NCBI RefSeq assembly: GCF_002211765.1 | Contig: NZ_CP022133.1 | Span: 992,001 to 1,056,000, forward strand | Direction: 5' to 3' | Length of the DNA: 64,000 nt | Origin: Idiomarina piscisalsi | GTDB lineage: Bacteria > Pseudomonadota > Gammaproteobacteria > Enterobacterales > Alteromonadaceae | Notes under the pieces: model-generated | Seen by the model: the letters and a program-made list of their open reading frames with translations, nothing else | What the model was told of the DNA's origin: nothing | The model's database searches: none | Shown: in pieces, positions 7,260 to 15,816 of the stretch | How positions within the stretch are numbered: the first letter of the stretch is position 1 | How the letters are laid out: every line of letters starts with the position of its first letter | Made by a program: the position numbers and the translations under genes

Positions 7260-9638
7260 ATGAAAAGGTTTCTGCCGAGTGCTGTTGCACTTTCTCTCGC
7301 TGCTACTTTCTCGCACGGCGCTATCGCCGAAACCGCAGCTATAAACATGGACGATATTGAGCGTATGGTAATTACGGCGTCAGGTTTTGAGCAAAAGCTA
7401 ACTGAGGCGCCCGCCAGCATTTCTGTCATTACAAATGAAGATCTGCGCTTGCGCTCATTTACCTCTTTGCTTGATGCGGTGAAATTCCAGGAAGGTGTTG
7501 ATATTGGTGTGTCTCGTGATAAAACAGATCAGGGCAGCATCAGTATGCGAGGGCTAACTGGCGAGTACACTCTCATACTGGTCGACGGAGTGCGGCAAAA
7601 CAATCATGGTGATATTTATCCGAATAATTTTGGCGGCAATGCGTTCAATCATATTCCGCCACTGACTGCAATTGATAGAATTGAGGTGATAAGAGGCCCG
7701 GCATCGACATTATACGGAGCCGATGCGCTAGGTGGTGTTATTAACGTCATTACTAAGAAACATGCCAACGAATGGAATGGCTCAATTAGCTTTGGTCGCA
7801 GCTTACAAACCGACGATGATTTCGGCGATGACTTTACCACTGACTTTCATGTTAGTGGACCTATTATTAAAGACGTTTTGACTATGGGTATTCGTGGTAG
7901 TCTCTATGACCAGCAGGCGTCTAACCCTGAGTTCGAGCCAGCAGTAGACCCCAACGGCACCGTTCATGTACGTCAACTCGGTTTCGGCAGCGGCGGCCGT
8001 ACTGTTGACAATACCGACGAGCATTACGGCTTTTCGTTGTCATTTACGCCTGCTGAAAACCAAAATCTGAAGTTCAATTTTGACGACTCGCATCAGTCGT
8101 ATGACAACACGCCAAGCTATGACTTAGAAACCGGTACTATTACTTATCCGCTGGGAACAAAAGACAGTATTGAGTCACTGTGGCAGGATCGTGGAGGAAA
8201 TGTCGCACCAAGAGCTGGCTATGCTCAAAATCAATCTTATGACCGCACCTGGTGGTCATTAATTCACGACGCTGAATGGTCGTTTGGTAGTAGTTTATTC
8301 TCAGTGTCGCATGTTGATACGCAAAATAATGGTCGGACATTACCGCTAAGCGTCGACGAGCGTTTGAGACTGCAGGAAATGTATGACGGTACAGGTGAAT
8401 ACGAAGGGCTCACTGAGCAAGAGCGGCGTCAAATTGCGGAAGATACTTTCCTGCCACGTCCGGCTCGACCTTTAGAAAGCAGTCAGTATACGGTTGACGT
8501 GCGCTTTGATATTCCTGTTGAAAATGTTGCGGGGCATCACAACCTGGTTGTTGGCGGTCAGCTTATTGACGGCGAGCTAAAAGATGGTGTTTTTGGCTTG
8601 GAAAACGGAAATGCTGGCGCTATTCAAGAGCAAAAAATGTACTCTCTTTTTGTTGAAGATAACTGGATGCCTATTGCTGATTTTACTCTAACCGGTGGTG
8701 TGCGTTATGACGAGCACGATGTTTTTGGTAGTCAGGTGTCTCCCCGGTTATACGCCGTTTATAACGTGTCACGAAGCTGGGTAGTGAAGGGCGGCGTGAG
8801 TACCGGTTATAAAACACCTAAAACAACTGACCTGTACGACGGAGTAACGGGTTTTGGCGGGCAAGGAACGATTCCTTTCGCCGGCAATCCGAATCTTGAG
8901 CCTGAAACCAGTGTTAACTCTGAAATCGCCTTGTACTGGAACTCTCAACAGGCTGATCACAACTTCAACATTACCTACTTCAATACTCAGTTTGAAGACA
9001 AAATTGGGCGTGGTGATACGGTTCCTAGTTGCGATATTACTGGTGGCGAGCGTCCTTGCGTTAACTTAGGCGATTATCAGGCGTTGGGTTATGACTCGTT
9101 TAGTCAGGTTATCAATATTGATGAAGTCGATTTGCAAGGCGTTGAAGTCGCCGGACGTTATGCCATTAGTCAGTTTTGGACGGTTCGGGGTAACTACACC
9201 TGGACGGACAGTGAGCAGGTAACGGGCAGCCAGGCTGGTCAGCCATTAACTAACACAGCGGAACACATGGCTAACCTTTGGTTAGAGTGGCAAGCCGCAG
9301 ATGACTTGAACATTTATCTGCAGGGAGAAATTCGTTCAGATCGCTATCGAGGCTATGACGCAGTGCTTGAAGAACAGCAGTACTATGAAAACTATAGCCT
9401 ATTGAACTTGGGACTAAGTTACCAACTGAATGACTATACCCAGGTAAACTTGCGTGTGAATAATTTGCTCGATCGCGACTTTACAACCTATTCAACGACC
9501 TACACCGACTTAAACGGCGACGGTGAATATGAGTACGTCACGGGACGTGGCGCAGTGAGTGAAGTTGTTTTTACTGATGACTATAACGTCAAAGATAAAG
9601 CCCGTAATTTATGGATGGGGGTGACGGTTACTTTCTAG
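7260..9638 (+). CDS. TonB-dependent outer-membrane receptor
   Basis: A 792-residue receptor with a signal peptide (residues 1-23, cleavage near AIAE). A TonB-box-like segment (ERMVITAS) follows, then a plug domain (about 45-160) ending in the typical IEVIRGPASTLYGADALGGVINVIT region, then a 22-strand-type barrel. The last residue is phenylalanine in a WMGVTVTF terminus, as expected for BAM-assembled barrels. The plug resembles FepA/CirA-type catecholate-siderophore receptors. The Fur box supports a role in ferric siderophore import. The specific ligand cannot be assigned. GGGG precedes the ATG by 7 bases. Confidence 0.92.
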   Translation: MKRFLPSAVALSLAATFSHGAIAETAAINMDDIERMVITASGFEQKLTEAPASISVITNEDLRLRSFTSLLDAVKFQEGVDIGVSRDKTDQGSISMRGLTGEYTLILVDGVRQNNHGDIYPNNFGGNAFNHIPPLTAIDRIEVIRGPASTLYGADALGGVINVITKKHANEWNGSISFGRSLQTDDDFGDDFTTDFHVSGPIIKDVLTMGIRGSLYDQQASNPEFEPAVDPNGTVHVRQLGFGSGGRTVDNTDEHYGFSLSFTPAENQNLKFNFDDSHQSYDNTPSYDLETGTITYPLGTKDSIESLWQDRGGNVAPRAGYAQNQSYDRTWWSLIHDAEWSFGSSLFSVSHVDTQNNGRTLPLSVDERLRLQEMYDGTGEYEGLTEQERRQIAEDTFLPRPARPLESSQYTVDVRFDIPVENVAGHHNLVVGGQLIDGELKDGVFGLENGNAGAIQEQKMYSLFVEDNWMPIADFTLTGGVRYDEHDVFGSQVSPRLYAVYNVSRSWVVKGGVSTGYKTPKTTDLYDGVTGFGGQGTIPFAGNPNLEPETSVNSEIALYWNSQQADHNFNITYFNTQFEDKIGRGDTVPSCDITGGERPCVNLGDYQALGYDSFSQVINIDEVDLQGVEVAGRYAISQFWTVRGNYTWTDSEQVTGSQAGQPLTNTAEHMANLWLEWQAADDLNIYLQGEIRSDRYRGYDAVLEEQQYYENYSLLNLGLSYQLNDYTQVNLRVNNLLDRDFTTYSTTYTDLNGDGEYEYVTGRGAVSEVVFTDDYNVKDKARNLWMGVTVTF

Positions 9639-9659
9639 AAAAGCCTCAGACGAGACGAT

Positions 9660-9684
9660 AGCGCCGGATCTTAAGTTCGGCGCT
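9660..9684 (+). terminator. probable terminator after the receptor gene
   Basis: A 7-bp stem AGCGCCG / CGGCGCT with an 11-base loop sits 22 bases after the receptor stop. The T tract is poor (TCGTTG), so it may be a weak terminator or an RNA-stability hairpin. Confidence 0.45.
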
Positions 9685-9758
9685 TCGTTGCCTATGATTC
9701 TAATAGATGATAAAACGGAGCTTCTCAACCCTTCTTGGAAAACAGCTAGGCGTAAAGG

Positions 9759-10133
9759 ATGACAGACGAACAGTGTCCATGTGGCAGCGGGAATAGCTAT
9801 GCGCAGTGTTGTGAAAAACTTCACAATGGTCATTCAGTTGCTCAAACCCCAGAGCAACTCATGCGCTCGCGTTATTGTGCCTTTGTAAAACAGCTTACCA
9901 ATTATCTACTGAAAACCTGGCATCCCAGTACATGTCCCATGTCGCTTGACTTATCGGACTCACCTGATTGGCTAAAATTACAAGTCATGTCTTCTGAACA
10001 AACAGGTGATAAAGGCAAAGTACACTTCCGGGCGTTTTATAAAGAGGGCGCTGACGTAGGGTTTATGGAAGAGCATTCCGACTTTGTGCGCGAGCAAGGC
10101 CGCTGGTTTTATCTAAGTGACAAGGTGAAATAA
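9759..10133 (+). CDS. YchJ-family SEC-C motif protein
   Basis: A 124-residue YchJ/UPF0225-type protein. The SEC-C zinc motif CPCGSGNSYAQCC is at residues 6-18. It is followed by the conserved RSRYCAF and TWHPST segments and a C-terminal SDFVREQGRWFYL strand, an NTF2-like fold. The family is widespread; its role is unknown apart from probable zinc binding. It is convergent with the DUF4199 gene and shares a terminator hairpin with it that begins within the stop codon. Confidence 0.88.
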   Translation: MTDEQCPCGSGNSYAQCCEKLHNGHSVAQTPEQLMRSRYCAFVKQLTNYLLKTWHPSTCPMSLDLSDSPDWLKLQVMSSEQTGDKGKVHFRAFYKEGADVGFMEEHSDFVREQGRWFYLSDKVK

Positions 10134-10155
10134 CGACGCCCTTAAGAGCGTCGTT
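10132..10155. terminator. bidirectional terminator between ychJ-like and DUF4199 genes
   Basis: A perfect 8-bp stem AACGACGC (10132-10139) / GCGTCGTT (10148-10155) with an 8-base loop. A T run follows on the plus strand and an A run precedes it. It overlaps the stop codons of both convergent genes. Confidence 0.7.
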
Positions 10156-10612
10156 TTAGAAAGAAAGCCACAATAGCGGCGGTGATAGCACCCATCACCA
10201 AGGCGCCGATAGCTGACTGCATCATGTACGATGTCAGGTTAAAATACTTTTCAGCTTGAGTCTCGCTCATCATGCCAGATGCAATGGCGTGGCTTTTCAT
10301 ATTTGGAAAGAACTGCGGCGAAATAACATAGTGAACCAATAATTGCACAGCGGGCGATAGCACCGCCACCACAACCGCAATTTTTAAACCGCTAATAAAA
10401 CCTTGTAACCATGTCATTTCCTGATTGGGTAATGACGCTCTTTTATCGCGTAACGCAATGATATAAATGACAATGGCCACCACGGCAAACACGTTGGTAA
10501 ATATCGCGTGATACTCGATATTATGAGTGTGTAAGCCTGTTAGCCTCTCAATGATCAGCCACAAAATAATCGCTGCAACGAAAATTAAGCCCCATTTTAT
10601 TTCTTTCATCAT
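10142..10612 (-). CDS. DUF4199 family membrane protein
   Basis: A 156-residue inner-membrane protein with four helices (about residues 8-26, 38-56, 72-92 and 130-150) and the pattern of the DUF4199 family, common in Bacteroidetes and some Gammaproteobacteria. A WLQGFxSG segment precedes helix 3, and a periplasmic loop with FFPNMKSHAIASG follows it. The function is unknown. AAGGTCGAAAT precedes the ATG. It is divergent from the frameshifted diguanylate cyclase, so the 60-base gap holds both promoters. Confidence 0.78.
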   Translation of the reverse strand: MMKEIKWGLIFVAAIILWLIIERLTGLHTHNIEYHAIFTNVFAVVAIVIYIIALRDKRASLPNQEMTWLQGFISGLKIAVVVAVLSPAVQLLVHYVISPQFFPNMKSHAIASGMMSETQAEKYFNLTSYMMQSAIGALVMGAITAAIVAFFLKRRS

Positions 10613-10672
10613 TTCGACCTTGGTTTTGATTGTTGTTTCGTGTGTTTTGATAATAGCATTTGTTCAAAATAG

Positions 10673-11107
10673 TTGTTAGATTTACGAAAAAGACAACGGT
10701 TGATTATTTTGGAAAGACGAAAAGACGATCGCCGGCTGCGGCGGCATGAAAAGCTGACGACAGCTCTATTGGTCAAAATCAGTATCTGGGCAATTTCCCT
10801 TGTCGTTATTGCTTCTGCAATTACGTTCCTGACAACTTATAGTAATGCTCGGGAACGGGTAATACACCTGCTGCAACAAGACTTATCTCCAACGCTTGAA
10901 CGCAACCAGGCCTTATTCAAGCGTATTGAAAGTAACGCGAATATTTTAGCGGAAGAGTTTCTTTCTCAATATCAACTGATGAAAAGTAACGAATCCACCA
11001 ATGAGTGGTTTAATCAATGGTATCAGGAGACATCGCCGGGTGTTTTTCGGCTAAAGCCGGCTTTTAACCGGGGGTATCGTTTAATGGGGACTACTTTGAA
11101 TCGTTAA
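10673..11107 (+). CDS. N-terminal fragment of frameshifted GGDEF protein
   Basis: A 144-residue fragment. It has a basic cytoplasmic N-terminus, one membrane helix (about 30-54) and the start of a periplasmic sensor domain ending ...SPGVFRLKPAFNRG before the frame changes. The start is a TTG without a clear ribosome-binding site, so the true start is uncertain. On its own it has no catalytic domain. Confidence 0.45.
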   Translation: MLDLRKRQRLIILERRKDDRRLRRHEKLTTALLVKISIWAISLVVIASAITFLTTYSNARERVIHLLQQDLSPTLERNQALFKRIESNANILAEEFLSQYQLMKSNESTNEWFNQWYQETSPGVFRLKPAFNRGYRLMGTTLNR

Positions 11108-11160
11108 GTGCCTTTCTTGGACCTCGAGAGAAACCCATAAATGATGAATTAAAATCACGT

Positions 11161-12597
11161 GTGATTGCTGCGCAGTTTACGTTAAACGAGCTTGCCCCGG
11201 CATGGCAAAAGGATGTTGCGAACACGCACTTTTCAATGCCTGAAAACATTCTTTTGATGTACTCAAAAGAGTCTCCGTGGGGATTGCTGGCTGACAAAGA
11301 CTTGATTATAACCGACTTCTCGGTGGTTAAATCGACATTGCGAAGTAAGAATCCTGAGCGGAAGCCAAACTGGACAGGGTTGTATTACGACCTCTCTGCC
11401 GATGTCTGGACGATTACCTACCAAAAACCGATAGACTTAAATGGACAGCATTTAGCGAATGCGAGCTTTGATGTTGCGTTAGGCAGTTTGCTGAGTGATT
11501 TAACACAGAAAAAGAGACCTAAATCAGAACACATTGTTTTGAATACAAAGGGAGACTTAATTGCAGCATCCAACTTGTCTCAGGATTCAATCATTGAGCG
11601 CTCAACGCTGACTTCACAAACTTATGATGAGCCTTTGTATCAACAGTTGAGTCATCTGGTGATGGAGGCAGAGCTTAATGACACCTCTATAACGTTGGAA
11701 AATGCAGTAGATGATCAATTGCTTATTATTGATAAAATAGCTGGCCCTGATTGGTGGCACATAACCGCTTATCCGCTTGAGGAAATACGCAAGCAGGCTA
11801 TCATTTTACCGCTTCAACTGGTTGCCGCGGGTGTTGGTTTAGTGATAATGACATTGTTGATGACCTATTGGCTGATCCAGCGAGAAGTCTCCAAGCCATT
11901 GCATGAAGTTGCTACTGTGGCATCACTTATGGGTCAGCGAAACTATCAAGAAGCTTTGTCTCACCGTGCCGCATCAATAGAAGCGCGTGGTGAGGTCAAA
12001 CAGGCTTTGGATGCTTTTAAAACAATGGCCTCACGATTCATTGCCGCTCAAAATGACTTGGAGCAGCAGGTTGAGGCTCGTACGGAGGAGTTGGCCGAAG
12101 CAAACAGGCAACTTGACGCGCTGGCGCACATGGATGGGCTAACAGGGCTGTTCAATCGCAGGGCGTTTGATCGTGATCTGGAAGCTGCGATTGAATCAAG
12201 AAAGCCTTATTATTTAATGATGGCAGACATAGACGAGTTTAAGCCCTATAACGATAACTACGGACATGAGGCTGGCGACAGAGCATTGAAAAAAATAGCC
12301 GACTGTCTACTTGAAAGAACGCCACTGAAAGTCTATCGGTATGGGGGAGAAGAGCTTGCTATTATTATCCCCGCAGCTGAATCTATTGATAAAAAGTTGA
12401 ATGAGCTGCGTGAAGCGGTGATGACTTTGGCCATTCCTCATGACTTTAAGACAGCTGAGTTGTCGATACTGACAATAAGTATGGGGGCGGCTACTATTCA
12501 TTCAGATGAGTCAGCGGCTGATGCGATTAGACGGGCTGACCGGCAGTTATACGAAGCGAAAAAAGCCGGTCGGAATTGCGTATGTGTGGAGTCTTAG
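11161..12597 (+). CDS. C-terminal fragment: periplasmic sensor remainder, HAMP and GGDEF domain
   Basis: A reading frame of 478 residues from a GTG at 11161; the open frame extends back to 11068. It holds the remainder of the sensor domain, a membrane helix near residues 216-238, a HAMP-like segment, a short coiled coil (QNDLEQQVEARTEEL) and a GGDEF domain with GLTGLFNRRAF, ADIDEFKPYND and GGEEL. The GTG is unlikely to be the native start because the homologous protein continues upstream in the other frame. Confidence 0.5.
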   Translation: MIAAQFTLNELAPAWQKDVANTHFSMPENILLMYSKESPWGLLADKDLIITDFSVVKSTLRSKNPERKPNWTGLYYDLSADVWTITYQKPIDLNGQHLANASFDVALGSLLSDLTQKKRPKSEHIVLNTKGDLIAASNLSQDSIIERSTLTSQTYDEPLYQQLSHLVMEAELNDTSITLENAVDDQLLIIDKIAGPDWWHITAYPLEEIRKQAIILPLQLVAAGVGLVIMTLLMTYWLIQREVSKPLHEVATVASLMGQRNYQEALSHRAASIEARGEVKQALDAFKTMASRFIAAQNDLEQQVEARTEELAEANRQLDALAHMDGLTGLFNRRAFDRDLEAAIESRKPYYLMMADIDEFKPYNDNYGHEAGDRALKKIADCLLERTPLKVYRYGGEELAIIIPAAESIDKKLNELREAVMTLAIPHDFKTAELSILTISMGAATIHSDESAADAIRRADRQLYEAKKAGRNCVCVES

Positions 12598-14594
12598 TTC
12601 TGTAAGGGGACATAATACGAGCGCCCCTGATAGAGAATAGACGGTAGCATGGCATGTGCAACCACTTTGCGTAGGTGCTTTTCGCTCAAATTTTTACGGA
12701 GTGGCGTGAGCTCGTTCTGTGCCGGGGAGTAGAGAAACTGCTCTGCGGGTTTCTTGACTTGAAGTACCGTCAATATTTGCCCGTCTTTACTGCCTTGCAA
12801 CCAGCCATAATTGTCCTCAAATTGCATCATGGCTCGATTAGCCGGTTTAACATCTGATTGACTCAAGTCCTGCCCGATAGTTGGAACATAGGCGGAAGTG
12901 CCGGCTAAAGAAAGCAAGGTCGGAGCCAAATCAATTTGGCTGGTAATTGTAGATACTGTTTTTGGTTGAATATCAGCGCCCAAAATTAATCCCGGAATAT
13001 GAAACTTTTGCACCGGAACAAGTTCTTCGCCATAAACGCGGGTGTCGTGGTCAGCGACCACTAGAAATAGTGTATTATGCCAGTAGTCACTTTTTTTTGC
13101 CTTGGCGAAAAACTCACCGAGTGCATGATCCGCATACTTAACCGCATTGTGAACAGTTTGTTTCGGTTGCTCGGACAAGTTTATTTCCCCGTCAGGGAAT
13201 TCGAATGGCTCGTGATTCGATGAGGTAAATGCCAACGTAAACTGTGGTGTGGAAGCGTCTGTATTCACTAATCGTTGGTGTAACTTGTCGAATAAATCTT
13301 GATCGCTGACTCCCCAGCTGCCAACGAAGCGAGGGTTTTCGTAATCGTCCTGATCGGTGACGGACTGAAAGCCATTGCCGACAAAGAAACTCGCCATATT
13401 GTCGAAGTGCGCCTGGCCACCATAAATAAACTCGGTGTGGTAACCCTGACGACCTAGAACGTCTGCAAGCGTGAAAAACTGCCGTTGAGAGCCGGACAGC
13501 TTAACCGTAGAACGAGCCCGCGTTGGTAGAAAACCGGAAACAACTGCTTCGATACCGCGAACTGAGCGTATTCCAGTAGAGTACAGGCTCTCGAACCACC
13601 AACCCTGGCTTTTTAGGTGTTCAAGATTAGGCGTTAACGGCTTGCCCCCCAGTGACTCAACAAAAGTTGCTCCCAAACTTTCTTCCAGAATGATAACAAT
13701 GTTCAGCGGTTGGGAGCGGCTAACTGACGCCTGTTGGTAATGAACAGTCGGGTAGTTGTCATACGGGAATTCAGTGTTTCTTAAATATTCAGTTTGCCGA
13801 ATCTCGCTAATGACTTTGTCATTACTGAGCGAGCCATAGACACGATTGGCTTGTGCTTCGTGCTTAAGGTTGCAGAGTGCGTACTCCAACGTATAGGTGG
13901 AGTTTAAAATCAATGAATTCACCATGGCATCGGAGGTGACAGCAAAAAATGCCGGATTAGCGGGTCGGTGCGCGAGTGTTGAACGTATACCAAACAGCGT
14001 GCAAATTATTAAGATCGGTATGACACCGATAAGATAGCGACGTTTTATCGTTCGAGTGTTAAAACGGTTATCGGTTCTTTTATACCAACGGTACGCAACA
14101 AAAATAACGATTGTCGTAGAGGCGATGCCAATAAATAACCAACCTGCAAACCCGTTAATTAAAGTTGAAAATACCTCTTTAGGGTAGGCAAGATACTCAA
14201 AGAACAATCGGTTTGGACGAGTATCGTATTGTGCTAAAAATGCCGGTGTAGAAATTTCCATAAACCAGAATACGACGACACAAATGAGACTCCATACGAT
14301 CCATATACGTCGCCACCACAGCTGCATTAGTGGCTTATGCAGTGCGAACGCCATAGGCGATAACAGCAACAGTGGAATGAGAACAAAATAGCCGATTTGG
14401 ACGACATCTGCTCGAATGCCCAGCAATATAAAGTCAAACCAGCTAATAGCGTTGTCAACTCTATCGGAGTAGAGCCACGCCAGCATTAATCGGGAACTGC
14501 TCAGCAACGCCAGCGCTAGCAGAAAAAAGTACAATAGCGGCTTAAAAAGCGCCAGTGTTTGCCATAACGTATTCTGTGATCTTTCTGCAGGCAT
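12594..14594 (-). CDS. LTA synthase-like membrane sulfatase/phosphoglycerol transferase
   Basis: A 666-residue protein with about five N-terminal membrane helices (residues about 15-215) and a periplasmic sulfatase-fold domain. Motifs include VIILEESLG with the metal-binding Glu, YSTGIRSVRG at the nucleophile region (Ser where many relatives have Thr), TSSNHEPFEFP and VVADHDTRVYG. The family moves phosphoglycerol or phosphoethanolamine from a phospholipid to an envelope acceptor, releasing diacylglycerol. It is divergent from dgkA, which phosphorylates diacylglycerol, and a CTTAAG-N5-CTTAAG box lies between them. It overlaps the end of the convergent diguanylate cyclase by 4 bases. The acceptor is unknown: lipid A and periplasmic glucans are possible. 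Confidence 0.85.
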   Translation of the reverse strand: MPAERSQNTLWQTLALFKPLLYFFLLALALLSSSRLMLAWLYSDRVDNAISWFDFILLGIRADVVQIGYFVLIPLLLLSPMAFALHKPLMQLWWRRIWIVWSLICVVVFWFMEISTPAFLAQYDTRPNRLFFEYLAYPKEVFSTLINGFAGWLFIGIASTTIVIFVAYRWYKRTDNRFNTRTIKRRYLIGVIPILIICTLFGIRSTLAHRPANPAFFAVTSDAMVNSLILNSTYTLEYALCNLKHEAQANRVYGSLSNDKVISEIRQTEYLRNTEFPYDNYPTVHYQQASVSRSQPLNIVIILEESLGATFVESLGGKPLTPNLEHLKSQGWWFESLYSTGIRSVRGIEAVVSGFLPTRARSTVKLSGSQRQFFTLADVLGRQGYHTEFIYGGQAHFDNMASFFVGNGFQSVTDQDDYENPRFVGSWGVSDQDLFDKLHQRLVNTDASTPQFTLAFTSSNHEPFEFPDGEINLSEQPKQTVHNAVKYADHALGEFFAKAKKSDYWHNTLFLVVADHDTRVYGEELVPVQKFHIPGLILGADIQPKTVSTITSQIDLAPTLLSLAGTSAYVPTIGQDLSQSDVKPANRAMMQFEDNYGWLQGSKDGQILTVLQVKKPAEQFLYSPAQNELTPLRKNLSEKHLRKVVAHAMLPSILYQGRSYYVPLQN

Positions 14595-14647
14595 GAGTGT
14601 TAGTTCTTCCGGTAGTTCATTCTTTGTGAAGACGCTAACAATTATTT

Positions 14648-14664
14648 CTTAAGTTAAGCTTAAG
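14648..14664. promoter_or_regulatory. PmrA/BasR-like box between the LTA-synthase-like gene and dgkA
   Basis: CTTAAG (14648-14653), five bases TTAAG, CTTAAG (14659-14664). Two perfect hexamers at 11-bp spacing match the layout of PmrA boxes. It lies 55 bases before dgkA and 53 bases before the divergent gene. A candidate -10 (TTTAAT, 14688-14693) lies about 23 bases downstream on the dgkA side. The spacing recurs at two other sites in this region. Confidence 0.65.
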
Positions 14665-14719
14665 ATTGATTTAATAAACTCTGTCTGTTTAATTTATCAA
14701 TTGCAGGAAAGGAAAAACA

Positions 14720-15079
14720 ATGAAACCAGGCTATACCGGTATGATGCGCATTTGGAAAGCAACGTTTAACTCGTTGCGCGGAATAAAAGTAGTCTGGCGT
14801 TATGAAGCAGCCTTTCGCCAGGAGGCACTGCTTTGTGCGGTATTGGTTCCGGTGGCATTGTTGGTTGAGGCTTCGATTGTAGAGCGCTTACTGCTTATTA
14901 CGAGTTTATTTATTTTGGTGATTACTGAATTACTAAATTCCGCAGTAGAAGCTGTTGTTGATCGAATCGGAGCAGAATTCCATGAGCTCAGCGGGCGTGC
15001 CAAGGACATTGCTTCAGCTGCTGTTTTCTTTGCATTGATACTGTTAATGGTTACCTGGGTAACGATTTTATTTTTTTAA
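14720..15079 (+). CDS. dgkA: diacylglycerol kinase
   Basis: A 119-residue integral membrane kinase, the normal length for bacterial DgkA. Three helices (about 33-48, 52-68 and 97-118) follow an amphipathic N-terminus (RIWKATFNSLRGI). The catalytic signature ELLNSAVEAVVDR is at 66-78, followed by GRAKDIASAAV. It phosphorylates diacylglycerol to phosphatidic acid with ATP, recycling the lipid by-product of envelope phosphotransferases, which suits its divergent neighbour. AGGAAA precedes the ATG by about 6 bases. Control by the CTTAAG box is inferred. Confidence 0.95.
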   Translation: MKPGYTGMMRIWKATFNSLRGIKVVWRYEAAFRQEALLCAVLVPVALLVEASIVERLLLITSLFILVITELLNSAVEAVVDRIGAEFHELSGRAKDIASAAVFFALILLMVTWVTILFF

Positions 15080-15135
15080 TGGAATAAAAATTGGAACTTT
15101 TAACGGTCTGCGCAAACCATCATTCCGGAGATCAA

Positions 15136-15152
15136 TTTAAGTTTTCCTTAAG
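15136..15152 (+). promoter_or_regulatory. PmrA/BasR-like box upstream of the hemolysin-to-sensor-kinase operon
   Basis: TTTAAG (15136-15141), five bases TTTTC, CTTAAG (15147-15152): one mismatch to a paired CTTAAG box at the same 11-bp spacing as the box near dgkA. It lies 64 bases before the first gene of an operon that ends with a response regulator and its kinase, suggesting autoregulation. Confidence 0.6.
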
Positions 15153-15216
15153 TCTTTATTAATAAAGTGACTGCATTGACGCTGTTGCAGCCAGCTGGCT
15201 GACTTAAGGAGTAGAT

Positions 15217-15816
15217 ATGCATCACTGTTGGATCCTGCCTGAACATCCGCTACGCGAACAGGTTGAAACGTTTATTTGTGAACGCTATTGGTTAAACTTC
15301 CATGCCTGCTTGCGCACATTGCCCCGTTTATTGATTGCTGTATTTGAAGAGAGTCGATTAGTGGCTGCGTGCGGGGTGCAATTAGCCGACGAACAAGCTC
15401 TATTCTCCCAAGCTTACCTAACCCAGCCTTTAGAGAACTATCGTGTTAGCGACAAACCGCTGCCTCAATCAGAAAACCTGGCTGAAGTTGGTTCTATGGC
15501 GGCGTTAACTCCGACGTACTTGCCACATTTATTTCGAGCTGTTGTGCGGTTATTGGACGATAAAGGTCGTGATGTGGTTATTTTTACAGCGACCCGAGCT
15601 CTGCAAAAATATTTTCGTCGCATAGGCGTTGCGTTAACTGAATTAGAAACGGCACATAAAAGTGCATTGCCTGAATCGGTGCGTGATCTTTGGGGCAACT
15701 ATTATCAGCACCAACCGACGGTGCTTGCTGGCTGGTTAACGGACGGGAACGTCTTTGAGCAAATGACTACATCCTGCCAGTACGTGTTGTCTCAGCAGCG
15801 AGAGGTTGCGATATGA
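15217..15816 (+). CDS. thermostable hemolysin family protein
   Basis: A 199-residue protein of the T_hemolysin family, named after the Vibrio delta-VPH hemolysin. It shows no signal peptide and no membrane helix. The pattern of an N-terminal acidic/aromatic segment (FICERYWLNFHA), a VAACGVQLA strand, the AEVGSMAALTP strand and VIFTATRALQKYFRRIG looks like a GNAT-type acyltransferase fold, so a biosynthetic role may fit better than membrane lysis; this is inference. AAGGAG lies at 15206-15211 ahead of the ATG. Its stop overlaps the next start by 4 bases (ATGA), making it the first gene of a tight operon. Confidence 0.82.
   Translation: MHHCWILPEHPLREQVETFICERYWLNFHACLRTLPRLLIAVFEESRLVAACGVQLADEQALFSQAYLTQPLENYRVSDKPLPQSENLAEVGSMAALTPTYLPHLFRAVVRLLDDKGRDVVIFTATRALQKYFRRIGVALTELETAHKSALPESVRDLWGNYYQHQPTVLAGWLTDGNVFEQMTTSCQYVLSQQREVAI

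Larger units (their letters stand above)
10673..12597 (+). pseudogene. membrane diguanylate cyclase disrupted by a one-base frameshift
   Basis: Two adjoining frames encode one protein: an N-terminal part (10673-11107, TTG start) with a membrane helix near residues 30-54, and a C-terminal part with the rest of the sensor region, a second helix, HAMP, coiled coil and GGDEF. The second frame is open from 11068, before the first frame's stop at 11105-11107. Restoring one G in the GGGGG run at 11070-11074 would join them as a single protein of about 641 residues, reading FNRG then VSFNGDYFES. The catalytic motif is GGEEL and no RxxD inhibitory site precedes it. The break could be a true mutation, a phase-variable tract or an assembly error. 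If repaired, the enzyme would make cyclic di-GMP. Confidence 0.8.

Noticed and set aside
9694-9762. 22-codon reading frame ending on the ychJ-like start (ATGA overlap)
   Set aside because: No ribosome-binding site and no recognisable product; probably chance, though translational coupling is conceivable.
15217-15816. Reading the 'thermostable hemolysin' as a secreted toxin
   Set aside because: No signal peptide or membrane segment is visible and the genomic context is biosynthetic.
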